A program made the translations under genes and the position numbers. 41,663 nucleotides of DNA from Atribacterota bacterium (GTDB lineage: Bacteria > Atribacterota > Phoenicimicrobiia > Phoenicimicrobiales > Stramentimicrobiaceae): assembly GCA_028717805.1 (NCBI GenBank), contig JAQUNC010000020.1, positions 1 to 41,663 of the forward strand, written 5' to 3'. Of this stretch, positions 26,530 to 33,921 are shown piece after piece. Position 1 is the first letter of the stretch; every line of letters starts with the position of its first letter. The notes under the pieces were generated by a model that was not told the origin of the DNA, ran no database searches, and saw nothing but the letters and a program-made list of their open reading frames with translations.

Positions 26530-27240
26530 TTATTTGGGGACTTGGATATAATCCTGAATATCTAAAAACCAGTGCGACCAGAAGCCTTCTTTAAAAACTA
26601 CCTGGCTTTTCTTAATTCTTAGGTCCCCCTTTTTAAAGATGGGTCCACCCAGGACAAAAGTATGATATTCCCCATTTTCACCACAAGGACAAATACCTTT
26701 TCTTTTCAATATAGCCAAAAACTCTCTGTCAACTGGTTGACCAATAATATCCTTACTAAATAACGACGCTTGGGCACTTACTACTACCGCTTTAAAGCCC
26801 AAATCTATAAATTCTTCCATAACTTTCAAAGTGGTTATACCCCATAAAGGTTCTATTACTTCTATATCTAAATCTTGACCAACTCTTTCTACCCAATTCT
26901 TATGTTCCATTAAGTATATATCGCCGAAAACCATCTCTCGACTACCTTTTGATTTCAAAGAAGTTACAGCTTCCTTAAACTCCTGCTCGTAAAGTGCCAT
27001 ATCATCGCTAACCTCCTTTTGGAACAAAGGAATGCCCATCAAATCCGCCTGTATTTGTATTAGCTTTTTGGGAATTCCATGAAAACAGCATCGCTGGAAT
27101 TTTCTGGAAATCAAATTTAACAGAAATCCTATCTGATACCCTTTATCCATAGCCTTAAAACAAGCCAAACAACTATCTTTCCCTCCACTCCAAGAGGCGA
27201 TAGTAGTGGCGTTTTTTATCTGACAATTCTTCTTATCCAA
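26530..27240 (-). CDS. Dph6-type PP-loop ATP pyrophosphatase (diphthine-ammonia ligase family)
   Basis: 236 residues. The PP-loop SWSGGKDSCLACFKA (16-30, SGGKDS 18-23) binds ATP; the C-terminal motif CPCGENGEYHTFV (184-196) matches the GE-GEYHT signature of Dph6/MJ0570 relatives. In eukaryotes and archaea Dph6 amidates diphthine on EF2, but bacteria lack diphthamide, so a different amidation or a tRNA- or cofactor-related role is likely. Starts after a weak AAGAAAGAT site; flanked by the broken EFR1 gene downstream. Confidence 0.85.
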   Translation of the reverse strand: MDKKNCQIKNATTIASWSGGKDSCLACFKAMDKGYQIGFLLNLISRKFQRCCFHGIPKKLIQIQADLMGIPLFQKEVSDDMALYEQEFKEAVTSLKSKGSREMVFGDIYLMEHKNWVERVGQDLDIEVIEPLWGITTLKVMEEFIDLGFKAVVVSAQASLFSKDIIGQPVDREFLAILKRKGICPCGENGEYHTFVLGGPIFKKGDLRIKKSQVVFKEGFWSHWFLDIQDYIQVPK

Positions 27241-27553
27241 AGCACTATCTTTCTTATAAATTATTTAAATCAGCTATAACCTGTAAGCTATATTCTATAC
27301 TAATATTTTTTTAGCAAATTAATCTGGTTAAGAGTAATACAAAAATAATTTTTATTATACTACCAATATATATTTAATTATAATACACCTTAAAGATCTA
27401 ATACTAACCTAAGGCAATATATTAATTTTGCTACCTGATGGATCAAATTATGGTATATTTATAATGTTATTCAGGTATAGACCTCTAAGTCCTATACTTT
27501 TAGTTGGTAGAAAAATTTTATAATACTTAGCAAAAAAATAAGGGTGATTACTT
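27241..27553. other. AT-rich intergenic region with divergent gene starts
   Basis: Holds the upstream regions of the Dph6-type gene (minus) and the GIY-YIG gene (plus). A small inverted repeat, GTATAG/CTATAC, lies near 27475-27498. Possible -10 boxes are several, none with a convincing -35. I see no gene. Confidence 0.5.
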
Positions 27554-27904
27554 ATGAATAGGAAAAAGGAATTAAAATTGCAATATAAATTGATGAAACC
27601 AAAAATGGGTATATTTGCCATACGCTCTAAGGTAAATAAAAAATGTTATATTGAAGCAGCAAAAGACCTAAAAAGCAGAATAAATATGACCAATTTCAAA
27701 TTAGAACTGGGTAGCCACCCGATAAAGACTCTCCAGGAGGACTGGAAAAAATTTGGCAAAGATAGCTTTTCCCTTGAAATTCTGGAAGAACTAAAATATT
27801 ACGAAGATGAAGCAAAAACTGATTATCAGGATGAGTTAAGCTTATTGCAATTGATTTGGGCTGAGAAACTGTTACAGGAAAACTATGAGCTTTATGAGAA
27901 ATAA
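27554..27904 (+). CDS. GIY-YIG domain protein
   Basis: 116 residues. GIY-YIG nuclease fold of the small stand-alone type: GIF (19-21) takes the place of GIY, and YIE (32-34) that of YIG, followed by the helix with Arg42 and the conserved segment LGSHPIKTLQEDWKKFGKDSFSLEILEEL. The change of YIG to YIE and the shortness leave catalytic activity uncertain. Relatives in Firmicutes are often annotated simply as GIY-YIG nuclease family. The gene converges with rsgA, with only 11 bases between them. Confidence 0.78.
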   Translation: MNRKKELKLQYKLMKPKMGIFAIRSKVNKKCYIEAAKDLKSRINMTNFKLELGSHPIKTLQEDWKKFGKDSFSLEILEELKYYEDEAKTDYQDELSLLQLIWAEKLLQENYELYEK

Positions 27905-27915
27905 GCAATTAATTA

Positions 27916-28988
27916 TTATTGCCACTTCTTTTTTCTAAGGTGCTCCTTTAAAATATTTTTATATAATTTACCGGTTTGTTTCTCCTTTTTCCTCTTTTCA
28001 AAATAAGACATTTCATAATGAGCAGATTCCTTTTTCATCTTGATATAATTATTATATCTTTCTGGAGAAAGAGTGCCAGCAGCTAAGGCAGCTAATATCG
28101 AACATCCTTTTTCTATAGTATGGGTACAATCTTTAAAAAGACACTTCTGAGCTAAATCTGATATTTCCTGGAAAGTTCCACTTATGCCTTTTTGAGAATC
28201 TATCAAACCAAGCTCACGCATACCGGGAGTATCAATTATAGTTCCTTTCTGGGAAAGATTAATCAATTGCCGATTGGTGGTAGTATGCTTTCCTTTACCA
28301 TCTCTCCTTAATTCCTGTGTTTTAAATTTATCTGTTTCTAAAATATGGTTAAGGAGTGTAGTTTTACCTACTCCTGATGAACCAATTAAACAATAAGTTT
28401 TCCCCATTTCCAGTAGCTCGGATACCTGAATCAAGTTATACTTATTCAAATTACTGAAAGCTATCACCCTGACTTCTGGCATAATAGAGAGCACATCTGA
28501 AATTTTAACCTCTAATTCTGTTTGCGATAATAAATCATTTTACTTAACAGAATAATCGATTGAATATTCCCCTCTTTAACAATGGTTATATAGCGTTCCA
28601 GCCGACGGAGGTTGAAATCCTGATCAAGCGATTGAATAATTAAGGCAATATCAATATTGGCAGCTATCAGCTGATAAGCAATTTTTTTGCCAGCCGTTTT
28701 CCGCTTTAAGATTGTTCTTCTGGGGATTATCTCATGAATAATAGCTAAATTATTCTGATTAAAAAATTGGGCATATACCCAATCTCCAACGGTGGGATAA
28801 TCTAATTCTGTTTCAATATTGAACATCAAATTACCTGATAATTCAGCCAGGATCTCCTCAGAATCCTTTTGTACTGAAAAACTGTTTTTATGTACTCCGG
28901 AAATTCTCGCAATCTGAAAATCTTTCCGTTTTAACTCTTTAATTTTTGCTATAATCCATTCAGGAGTATTTTGATCTTGTGTATTCAT
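27916..28988 (-). pseudogene. rsgA: Ribosome small subunit GTPase RsgA, split by a one-base deletion
   Basis: Two frames together give a complete RsgA. The first (from 28988) has the OB-fold domain and the start of the circularly permuted GTPase, up to SIILLSK. The second resumes NDLLSQTELEVKISDVLSIMPEVRV and carries G1 GSSGVGKTT, G3 DTPGMRE and the zinc motif CLFKDCTHTIEKGC. In the run of A at 28538-28541 one extra A would restore AGT AAA AAT GAT (S-K-N-D), the G4 motif. RsgA assists 30S subunit maturation, so true loss would be costly. A sequencing or assembly indel is as likely as real decay. Confidence 0.88.
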
Positions 28989-29339
28989 TAATCTTATTCT
29001 CGCTTTTAAAAATAATGCTCTTATTACGAGTTGAAATATTTATAAGAGAACATCCATCTATTTTATATTGGTTATGAAGATAAATCAATACAATTATATA
29101 CCTAAATATGCCTAAACAGATGTGATCTCTTCAATTAAAAATTCAAGTGCGTATATTCATATTTGAATAATTATTGTCTATAGGTAGGGGGTAGGTATTA
29201 TGGTCTTAGAAAAGAGTAATAGTCAGGATGGTATTTTTTGAAAAAATACAATCAGTACCTAAATTGCTGAAGTAGTAATTGTAGTGGGTGAAATTCATCA
29301 GTATTTCTTCTTACACTAAGCTTATAAGTAAACAATAAA
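28989..29339. other. Intergenic region upstream of rsgA; no gene recognised
   Basis: Apart from the rsgA promoter at 29060-29088 I see only a 13-codon plus-strand frame (MVLEKSNSQDGIF, about 29200) with a weak ribosome binding site, and small AT-rich repeats. Nothing supports a gene. Confidence 0.5.
29060..29088 (-). promoter_or_regulatory. Candidate rsgA promoter
   Basis: Minus-strand -35 TTGATT (29083-29088), 17-base spacer, -10 TAAAAT (29060-29065). Confidence 0.5.
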
Positions 29340-29380
29340 CCCGCTGATAGCATATCTTTTCCTGATCAGCGGGCTTTTCT
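29340..29380. terminator. Terminator downstream of the Cys-rich lipoprotein gene
   Basis: CCCGCTGAT (29340-29348) and ATCAGCGGG (29365-29373) are perfect nine-base arms with a 16-base loop. It is about 50 bases past the lipoprotein stop on the minus strand. The T-run is stronger on the plus strand (GCTTTTCT), so it may work in both directions. Confidence 0.7.
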
Positions 29381-29426
29381 AAAAACAGAAATTATCTTAA
29401 ATGTTTGTTCTTATATTTATATAGTA

Positions 29427-29933
29427 TTAGCAATTACAGGTACTACAGCTATCAGATTCACATTCACACGGATTATAACAGTCTCCACATGGATCGCATG
29501 GGTCACATTCCGGTTCGCATGTGTTGCAGGGGTCACAAGTGTTACAAGGGTCACAGGTGTTGCAGGGGTCACAGGTGTTATTTGAAGTGCTAGAACTTGC
29601 CGGTATCACTGAGATTGCTATAGTGTCTTCAAATTCACCATCTTCAGTAATAACAGTAATCTCAGCTCCGGGCATTGCTATGGCTTCAACTAATCCATTT
29701 TCATCTATTGTTACTTTGTTAATGTCACTTGATTCCCAGAACACCACCGTATTTGTGGCATCTATTGGCTCAATCGTTACGGATAACTGCAGTGTTTGCC
29801 CCACCTTTAAAACTTGGTTACCTCCGTTGATTGCCACCCCGGTAACATGTATTACCCTTGAGAGACAACCGCTTAAAAAGAATACTATAACTAAAAAAGC
29901 AATTATTAATTTAAATGATTTCTTAATATCCAT
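29427..29933 (-). CDS. Lipoprotein with Ig-like (Big_2) domain and C-x-x-C repeat tail
   Basis: 168 residues. Signal peptide with lipobox LSGC (Cys23) makes it a likely lipoprotein. Residues about 30-110 are a bacterial Ig-like group 2 domain (VAINGGNQVLKVGQTLQLSVTIEPIDATNTVVFWESSD...V). Residues 121-168 contain 16 cysteines, mostly every third residue, in repeats of CDPCNT, then CGDCYNPCECESDSCSTCNC. Such a tail could bind metal or cross-link; I know no named family for it. The nearest AAGGAG site is about 15 bases before the ATG, farther than usual. Its terminator is at 29340-29380. Confidence 0.78.
   Translation of the reverse strand: MDIKKSFKLIIAFLVIVFFLSGCLSRVIHVTGVAINGGNQVLKVGQTLQLSVTIEPIDATNTVVFWESSDINKVTIDENGLVEAIAMPGAEITVITEDGEFEDTIAISVIPASSSTSNNTCDPCNTCDPCNTCDPCNTCEPECDPCDPCGDCYNPCECESDSCSTCNC
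29521..29579. repeat. 18-bp tandem repeat coding for CDPCNT
   Basis: About three imperfect copies of an 18-base unit (like ttgcaggggtcacaagtg on the plus strand) inside the lipoprotein gene. The unit length keeps frame, so copy number can change without disrupting the protein. Confidence 0.85.
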
Positions 29934-30226
29934 CTTTATTTAATTTTTCTCCTTAAAAATTAATTAACTCATGTGGGTTTCTCTTAAAAATATACAGATA
30001 CTCTAATGTATAGGTATTATATTTAATAAATTTGGTAGAAATTTTTACTAATGCCCTCCTCTAAATTAATTCTTATTTAAAGTCTTTCCAAAGAAATTTA
30101 ATTCGTTATCCTGTCATCTTACCATACTGAAATTATATTTTACTAAATAATCATATTTTATTTTTAATAAAAAATAAATTCCATAATCATAATACAACAT
30201 TATTCCAGATTAAACAACATAACATA
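29934..30226. other. AT-rich spacer between lipoprotein gene and transposase element
   Basis: Very AT-rich. A TATAAT-like -10 on the minus strand (near 30015) could serve the lipoprotein gene, but no good -35 is placed before it. No gene seen. Confidence 0.4.
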
Positions 30227-30227
30227 G

Positions 30228-30246
30228 GGGGACGGTTCTTTTGTGT
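30228..30246 (+). repeat. Left inverted end of the RAYT element
   Basis: 19 bases, perfect inverted match to 31059-31077. Confidence 0.9.
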
Positions 30247-30252
30247 CATTCA

Positions 30253-31011
30253 CTATATTCTACGAATCATACTAAAACTTAGTCTTGTTAGTCTTTCGAT
30301 TTGTCTAAGAGATAATCCTCGTTCTTTGCACTTTCTTATAATATCTTTTCTTCTTTCCTTTTCAAAATTTTGTATTTCTAAAGGACTTTTAACCTGTGAA
30401 ATGCTTTTAATAAAATCTAAAGCCTCAATATCGTGAAGTCTTCCCTTTACCTCATATGATAAACAATGGTCTTTATTCTCAGTTAGATTAAACTCTTTAA
30501 ACAATATTATGGCTTGTTCCTTATCTGGGGAAAACAGGCCAAGGGCAAAGTTAATATTACAAATCTTTGGTTTTCCAATATATTCACCATAGCTACTCCA
30601 GGGATAATCAGATATATTCTTTACTATTCCTGCTGGCAATGGGTTTTGATGAATATAGCGTAGAACTGTCAAAAAATAACGATCTGATTCTACTATTTCG
30701 CTTTTATACCTATCTTGAAATAAATGTCCACTGCGGGCATATTTCCAATTATACCAATATACAAAACTTGCTCCTATTCTACGAAAGGCAATTCCTAACT
30801 CTTCTTTTATTTCTTTTATCAGAAGATGAATATGATTACTCATAAGGCAATAAGCATAAATTTCATAACCACTTTTTTCTTGGTATTTTTTTAATGTTTT
30901 TAATAATTTTTGATAATCTTCATCATCTTCAAATATATTTTGTTTATTAATACTTCTTAAAATAATATGATAAATCCCTGTATTGCTTTTTACTCTTGCT
31001 TTTCTTGGCAT
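30253..31011 (-). CDS. REP-associated tyrosine transposase (Y1/HUH)
   Basis: 252 residues from ATG 31011, which follows a CAGGGG site; a longer frame from a GTG would run through the inverted end and is not used. Family features: MPRKARVKSNTGIYHIILR start, HUH motif SNHIHLL (His60, His62), FQDRYKSE and RYIHQNPLPAGI (118-129), and a C-terminal helix-turn-helix (SLRQIERLTRLSFSMIRR), as in RAYT proteins. These single-strand nucleases process palindromic REP-like ends. The frame is intact, so the element may still be active. Confidence 0.9.
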   Translation of the reverse strand: MPRKARVKSNTGIYHIILRSINKQNIFEDDEDYQKLLKTLKKYQEKSGYEIYAYCLMSNHIHLLIKEIKEELGIAFRRIGASFVYWYNWKYARSGHLFQDRYKSEIVESDRYFLTVLRYIHQNPLPAGIVKNISDYPWSSYGEYIGKPKICNINFALGLFSPDKEQAIILFKEFNLTENKDHCLSYEVKGRLHDIEALDFIKSISQVKSPLEIQNFEKERRKDIIRKCKERGLSLRQIERLTRLSFSMIRRI

Positions 31012-31058
31012 TGTGATACCCCTGCTGGATATTTTAACACAAATCAGCTCAAAAAGAA

Positions 31059-31077
31059 ACACAAAAGAACCGTCCCC
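31059..31077 (-). repeat. Right inverted end of the RAYT element
   Basis: 19 bases, perfect inverted match to 30228-30246. Confidence 0.9.
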
Positions 31078-31090
31078 TAGTTAAAGTTTA

Positions 31091-31119
31091 TTGACTTCAC
31101 TGGTAAAGAATGGTAATAT
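31091..31119 (+). promoter_or_regulatory. Candidate promoter of the molybdate/tungstate locus
   Basis: -35 TTGACT (31091-31096), 17-base spacer, -10 TAATAT (31114-31119). A dyad AAGAAT/ATTCTT overlaps the -10. AT-rich sequence closer to the riboswitch offers weaker alternatives. Confidence 0.45.
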
Positions 31120-31220
31120 TCTTAGTAGTTTTTTGCAATCTCCCTACTTGAATTATAATTATTATATTAATAATAAATCATTATAATATAATTTACTTAA
31201 GGATAATATTGTTTTTGTTT

Positions 31221-31334
31221 CCGATTTGATAGTGATAAATGGCACTGTCAAACGGTAATACAGGGAAAACTGTATTCGAGGGCATGAATTAGCCACCATG
31301 CCTCCCACTTGGAAAGGAAACGTTTCAGAAGGCT
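31221..31334 (+). promoter_or_regulatory. Moco/Tuco-type riboswitch aptamer
   Basis: Three hairpins stand in order: TTTGAtAGTG/CACTgTCAAA (31225-31252), AATACAG/CTGTATT closing a GGAAAA loop (31257-31276), and GGCATG/CATGCC (31281-31302) with GCCACC in its loop, followed by CCTCCCACTTGGAAAGG. From memory, the E. coli moaA Moco RNA carries the same GCCACC ... CCTCCC ... TGGAAAGG sequence signature. The downstream genes are molybdate/tungstate-related, which agrees. Whether the ligand is the molybdenum or the tungsten cofactor cannot be told here. Confidence 0.75.
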
Positions 31335-31357
31335 GTATTTTTGCAGCTTTTTTTTAT

Positions 31358-31381
31358 AACGCCTTTCTAAGGCGTTTTTTT
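31358..31381 (+). terminator. Riboswitch terminator
   Basis: AACGCCTT (31358-31365) and AAGGCGTT (31369-31376) with a three-base loop and a T-run. A smaller hairpin with T-run (GCTG/CAGC, 31332-31346) precedes it. The stretch AGAAGGC (31328-31334), next to the aptamer, can pair with GCCTTTCT of the terminator, giving an antiterminator. Ligand-dependent termination is likely. Confidence 0.85.
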
Positions 31382-31430
31382 ATTTCTATAACATTTCTTT
31401 AATATAACAAAAATTACTTAGGAGGGTAAT

Positions 31431-32741
31431 ATGCCAAATTATAGTGATTTTCTACCGGAATTGAAGAGCATGACCTTGTTTCAAAATATTGATGATGAGG
31501 CACTGATCTCTCTATTAGAAGTAATGAAACCTGAAATTGTCTACCGTAAAGCTGGTAAATATAGTACACTTCCAATCGATATAGACCAAGGCCTATTCTG
31601 TGTAGTCCTTAAGGGAAAATCCCTTGATCAGCTGGAACCTCGCTTAGACATGTATAACATGCCCAAGCCTAACGAACCAGGCATGATGATGGGTGAAATC
31701 CCCTGCTTATCCGAAATGAACAAGAGCCGTGCACCAAGAATTAAATTTAAAGGACCTCCCCCTGGTGGACCGAGAAATGAAATATTTGACCTATATTTAC
31801 TCCGAATGAGCGGTGAAATGATCACTAAATATTATGGTAACAAATACAGCAAGGCACAGGGAATTATGTTACGTAATTTTTTAGGTATACTGGCACAAAA
31901 AGTAACTGATGTTCGTAAAGAAAAGTTAGTAGCAGTTTCCACACTTGAAGCAGAACTCGCTCCCTATCGCTTGAATGTTTTATGTGCAGGTGTATCTATG
32001 AAGTTAGTTAAAGATACTGTCGAAAAATGGAATAAATTGCATCCTGATCTACCTGCCATCTATGTTCCTGGTGGTTCTGTAGATCTCATACGAGATTGTA
32101 TCAATGGAAAAGCATGTGATTTATTGATTTCTGCAGATGATACCATTATTCGTTCCATGATGATACCTGAGTATGCTGAAGGTTACCGTATCTGGGCTGG
32201 CAACAGGATGGTTGTAATTGGAGAAGATATAAACAGCGACAATTGGGAAGAAAAACTACTGGCAGAAGAGGCAACATTCAAACACAGTAATCCTTATGGT
32301 GATCCAGGTGGTTACCGTGCCGTGATGACAATGCTCTTAGCTGACAACTATAAGCCAGGTCTTACAGACAGGTTAATGAACCATCCAGGTCATATAGGGA
32401 TGGAAAAAGACCCTAATCCATTCCATAATCAAAAAGAGGCAAAATATCTTTTTATGTATGGTTCAGCAGTCAAGATGTTTGGCAAGAACTACGCTGAATT
32501 ACCTGAAATTATGAACCTTTCTAATCCTGCTTTAGCTGAAGAATATGCAAAAGTCAGTTTTGCAGTGGATGAAAAAAATACTGTAATTGCTACACCCATT
32601 GCACACGCTCTAGCCATCCCCAAGACTGCTTTACACAAAAACCCAGCAAAAGAATTTGCCAGGATGTTTTTGGCCATTGACAAGAAAGCTGATGGTTTTA
32701 TACCCCGAAATGAAATATTTGGTGAAGATCCTATTAAATAA
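31431..32741 (+). CDS. CRP-like sensor domain fused to molybdate/tungstate-type binding domain, cytoplasmic
   Basis: 436 residues, no signal peptide. Residues about 12-125 resemble the CRP/FNR nucleotide-binding fold (TLFQNIDDEALISLLEVMKPEIVYRKAG; MMMGEIPCLSE like the GE-xx-L turn), and 140-172 resemble its long dimer helix. Instead of a DNA-binding helix-turn-helix, residues 180-436 are a type II periplasmic-binding fold of the ModA/WtpA kind: LNVLCAGVSMKLVKD, VPGGSVDLIRD, DLLISADD, PEYAEGYRIWAGNRMVV, SNPYGDPGGYRA. The protein is first behind the riboswitch and is followed by transporter genes. A cytoplasmic oxyanion-binding sensor or store is inferred; DNA binding is not supported. GGAGGG ribosome binding site. 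Confidence 0.78.
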   Translation: MPNYSDFLPELKSMTLFQNIDDEALISLLEVMKPEIVYRKAGKYSTLPIDIDQGLFCVVLKGKSLDQLEPRLDMYNMPKPNEPGMMMGEIPCLSEMNKSRAPRIKFKGPPPGGPRNEIFDLYLLRMSGEMITKYYGNKYSKAQGIMLRNFLGILAQKVTDVRKEKLVAVSTLEAELAPYRLNVLCAGVSMKLVKDTVEKWNKLHPDLPAIYVPGGSVDLIRDCINGKACDLLISADDTIIRSMMIPEYAEGYRIWAGNRMVVIGEDINSDNWEEKLLAEEATFKHSNPYGDPGGYRAVMTMLLADNYKPGLTDRLMNHPGHIGMEKDPNPFHNQKEAKYLFMYGSAVKMFGKNYAELPEIMNLSNPALAEEYAKVSFAVDEKNTVIATPIAHALAIPKTALHKNPAKEFARMFLAIDKKADGFIPRNEIFGEDPIK

Positions 32742-32774
32742 TAAGTAAAACAATATAAAATAAGGAGTAAGATT

Positions 32775-33899
32775 ATGAAGAAAATAAAAAAAATTAACAG
32801 TATACTAAAAAATTATACTTTATTACTTATTTTAGTAGCTATAACAATTTTCTTTTTCTTTGCCAGCTCTGTTACAGCAGAAAGAACTGTTACTATCACG
32901 GATATGAGTGGTGACACAGTAACAATAACCGGTGAAGTTAAGAGAATTGTTAACTTATGGCCAGCGGGTACTTCCTCATTTTTTGTGATGGGAGCTGGGG
33001 AACTAATTGTTGGATTAGCCGTTAACAACCCGGGAACAATGAACTCCTGGACCCAACTATTTTACCCTGATTGTGTTAATATTCCGGCTCTGGGAGGGAT
33101 AACTCCTTCCATTGAAAACCTTATTAATCTGGAACCGGATTTAGTTATCATTCATCCAACCACTGCTGCAAGTGGTCTTGCCCAACAGATCCGGGATGTA
33201 GGAATTCCTGCTATTAATATTAACTTTAGTGACTATGCTACCATGATACAGGCCTATACTATTCTCGGCGAAGTCCTCGGAGGAGAATATCAGGATAAAT
33301 TAAACCATTGGTGCTCTGCTGTTGAAATTAAGCTGGAAAAAGTAAGAGAAGTTACTTCCGGTATTTCAGAAAACAATCGTCCGGTTGTATATTACATTGC
33401 TGGACAAACATCCAGCGTAAACACTACTATGGCTGCTGGAAGTATCATTTCTGACTGGATTGGATCTGCAGGTGGTAATAATGCAGCTGAGGTAATGAAA
33501 CTAAGTTCTGGAGAAGTTACTCCTGAAGCAATTTGGGATTTAAATCCAGATCTAATAATATGTGCGGGTGTTTATCAACATGTAAATAAAAATGCTTTGG
33601 AAAATACTGATGGCTGGAAAGATTTAAAGGCTTTATCTAATAACAGACTATACACCAATCCTTATGGTTGTTTTAACTGGGATCGCTTTGGTCTGGAAAG
33701 TCAACTACAAATCCACTATGCCCTGATGTGCATTCAACCTGAAATAGCAAAGGAAAATGGCATTACCAGAGAATCTATGATAAATGAAATTATTGACTTC
33801 TATAAGCATTACACTAATTTTGAATTGAACCAAACACAGGCTGAGTATATGCTTGACGGACTTCGTCCAGATGGTTCAGCAGAATTTCCGGTACAGTAA
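32775..33899 (+). CDS. ABC transporter substrate-binding protein, FecB/BtuF class (MolA-like)
   Basis: 374 residues with a signal peptide (membrane stretch 15-33, cleavage likely after VTA at 35). The mature part is a type III binding fold of the siderophore/B12/molybdate class: TVTITDMSGDTVTI, RIVNLWPAGTSSFFVMGAGE, IENLINLEPDLVIIHPT, LNPDLIICAGVYQ. H. influenzae MolA, of this class, binds molybdate or tungstate; the riboswitch and neighbours favour that over heme, iron or cobalamin. No lipobox cysteine, so it is probably periplasmic, fitting a diderm cell. Confidence 0.85.
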   Translation: MKKIKKINSILKNYTLLLILVAITIFFFFASSVTAERTVTITDMSGDTVTITGEVKRIVNLWPAGTSSFFVMGAGELIVGLAVNNPGTMNSWTQLFYPDCVNIPALGGITPSIENLINLEPDLVIIHPTTAASGLAQQIRDVGIPAININFSDYATMIQAYTILGEVLGGEYQDKLNHWCSAVEIKLEKVREVTSGISENNRPVVYYIAGQTSSVNTTMAAGSIISDWIGSAGGNNAAEVMKLSSGEVTPEAIWDLNPDLIICAGVYQHVNKNALENTDGWKDLKALSNNRLYTNPYGCFNWDRFGLESQLQIHYALMCIQPEIAKENGITRESMINEIIDFYKHYTNFELNQTQAEYMLDGLRPDGSAEFPVQ

Positions 33900-33921
33900 A
33901 TAAATCATTAAATTTATATAA

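Larger units (their letters stand above)
30227..31078. mobile_element. REP-associated Y1 transposase (RAYT) element with inverted ends
   Basis: A single transposase gene is framed by GGGGACGGTTCTTTTGTGT (30228-30246) and its perfect reverse complement (31059-31077). The 19-base ends read outward from G-rich termini. The ends lie 6 bases after the stop codon and 47 bases before the start codon. No target duplication is evident, as expected for Y1 enzymes. Confidence 0.85.

Noticed and set aside
31012-31062. GTG-started extension of the RAYT transposase
   Set aside because: It would translate the element's inverted end; the ATG at 31011 has a better site and fits the family start MPRKAR.
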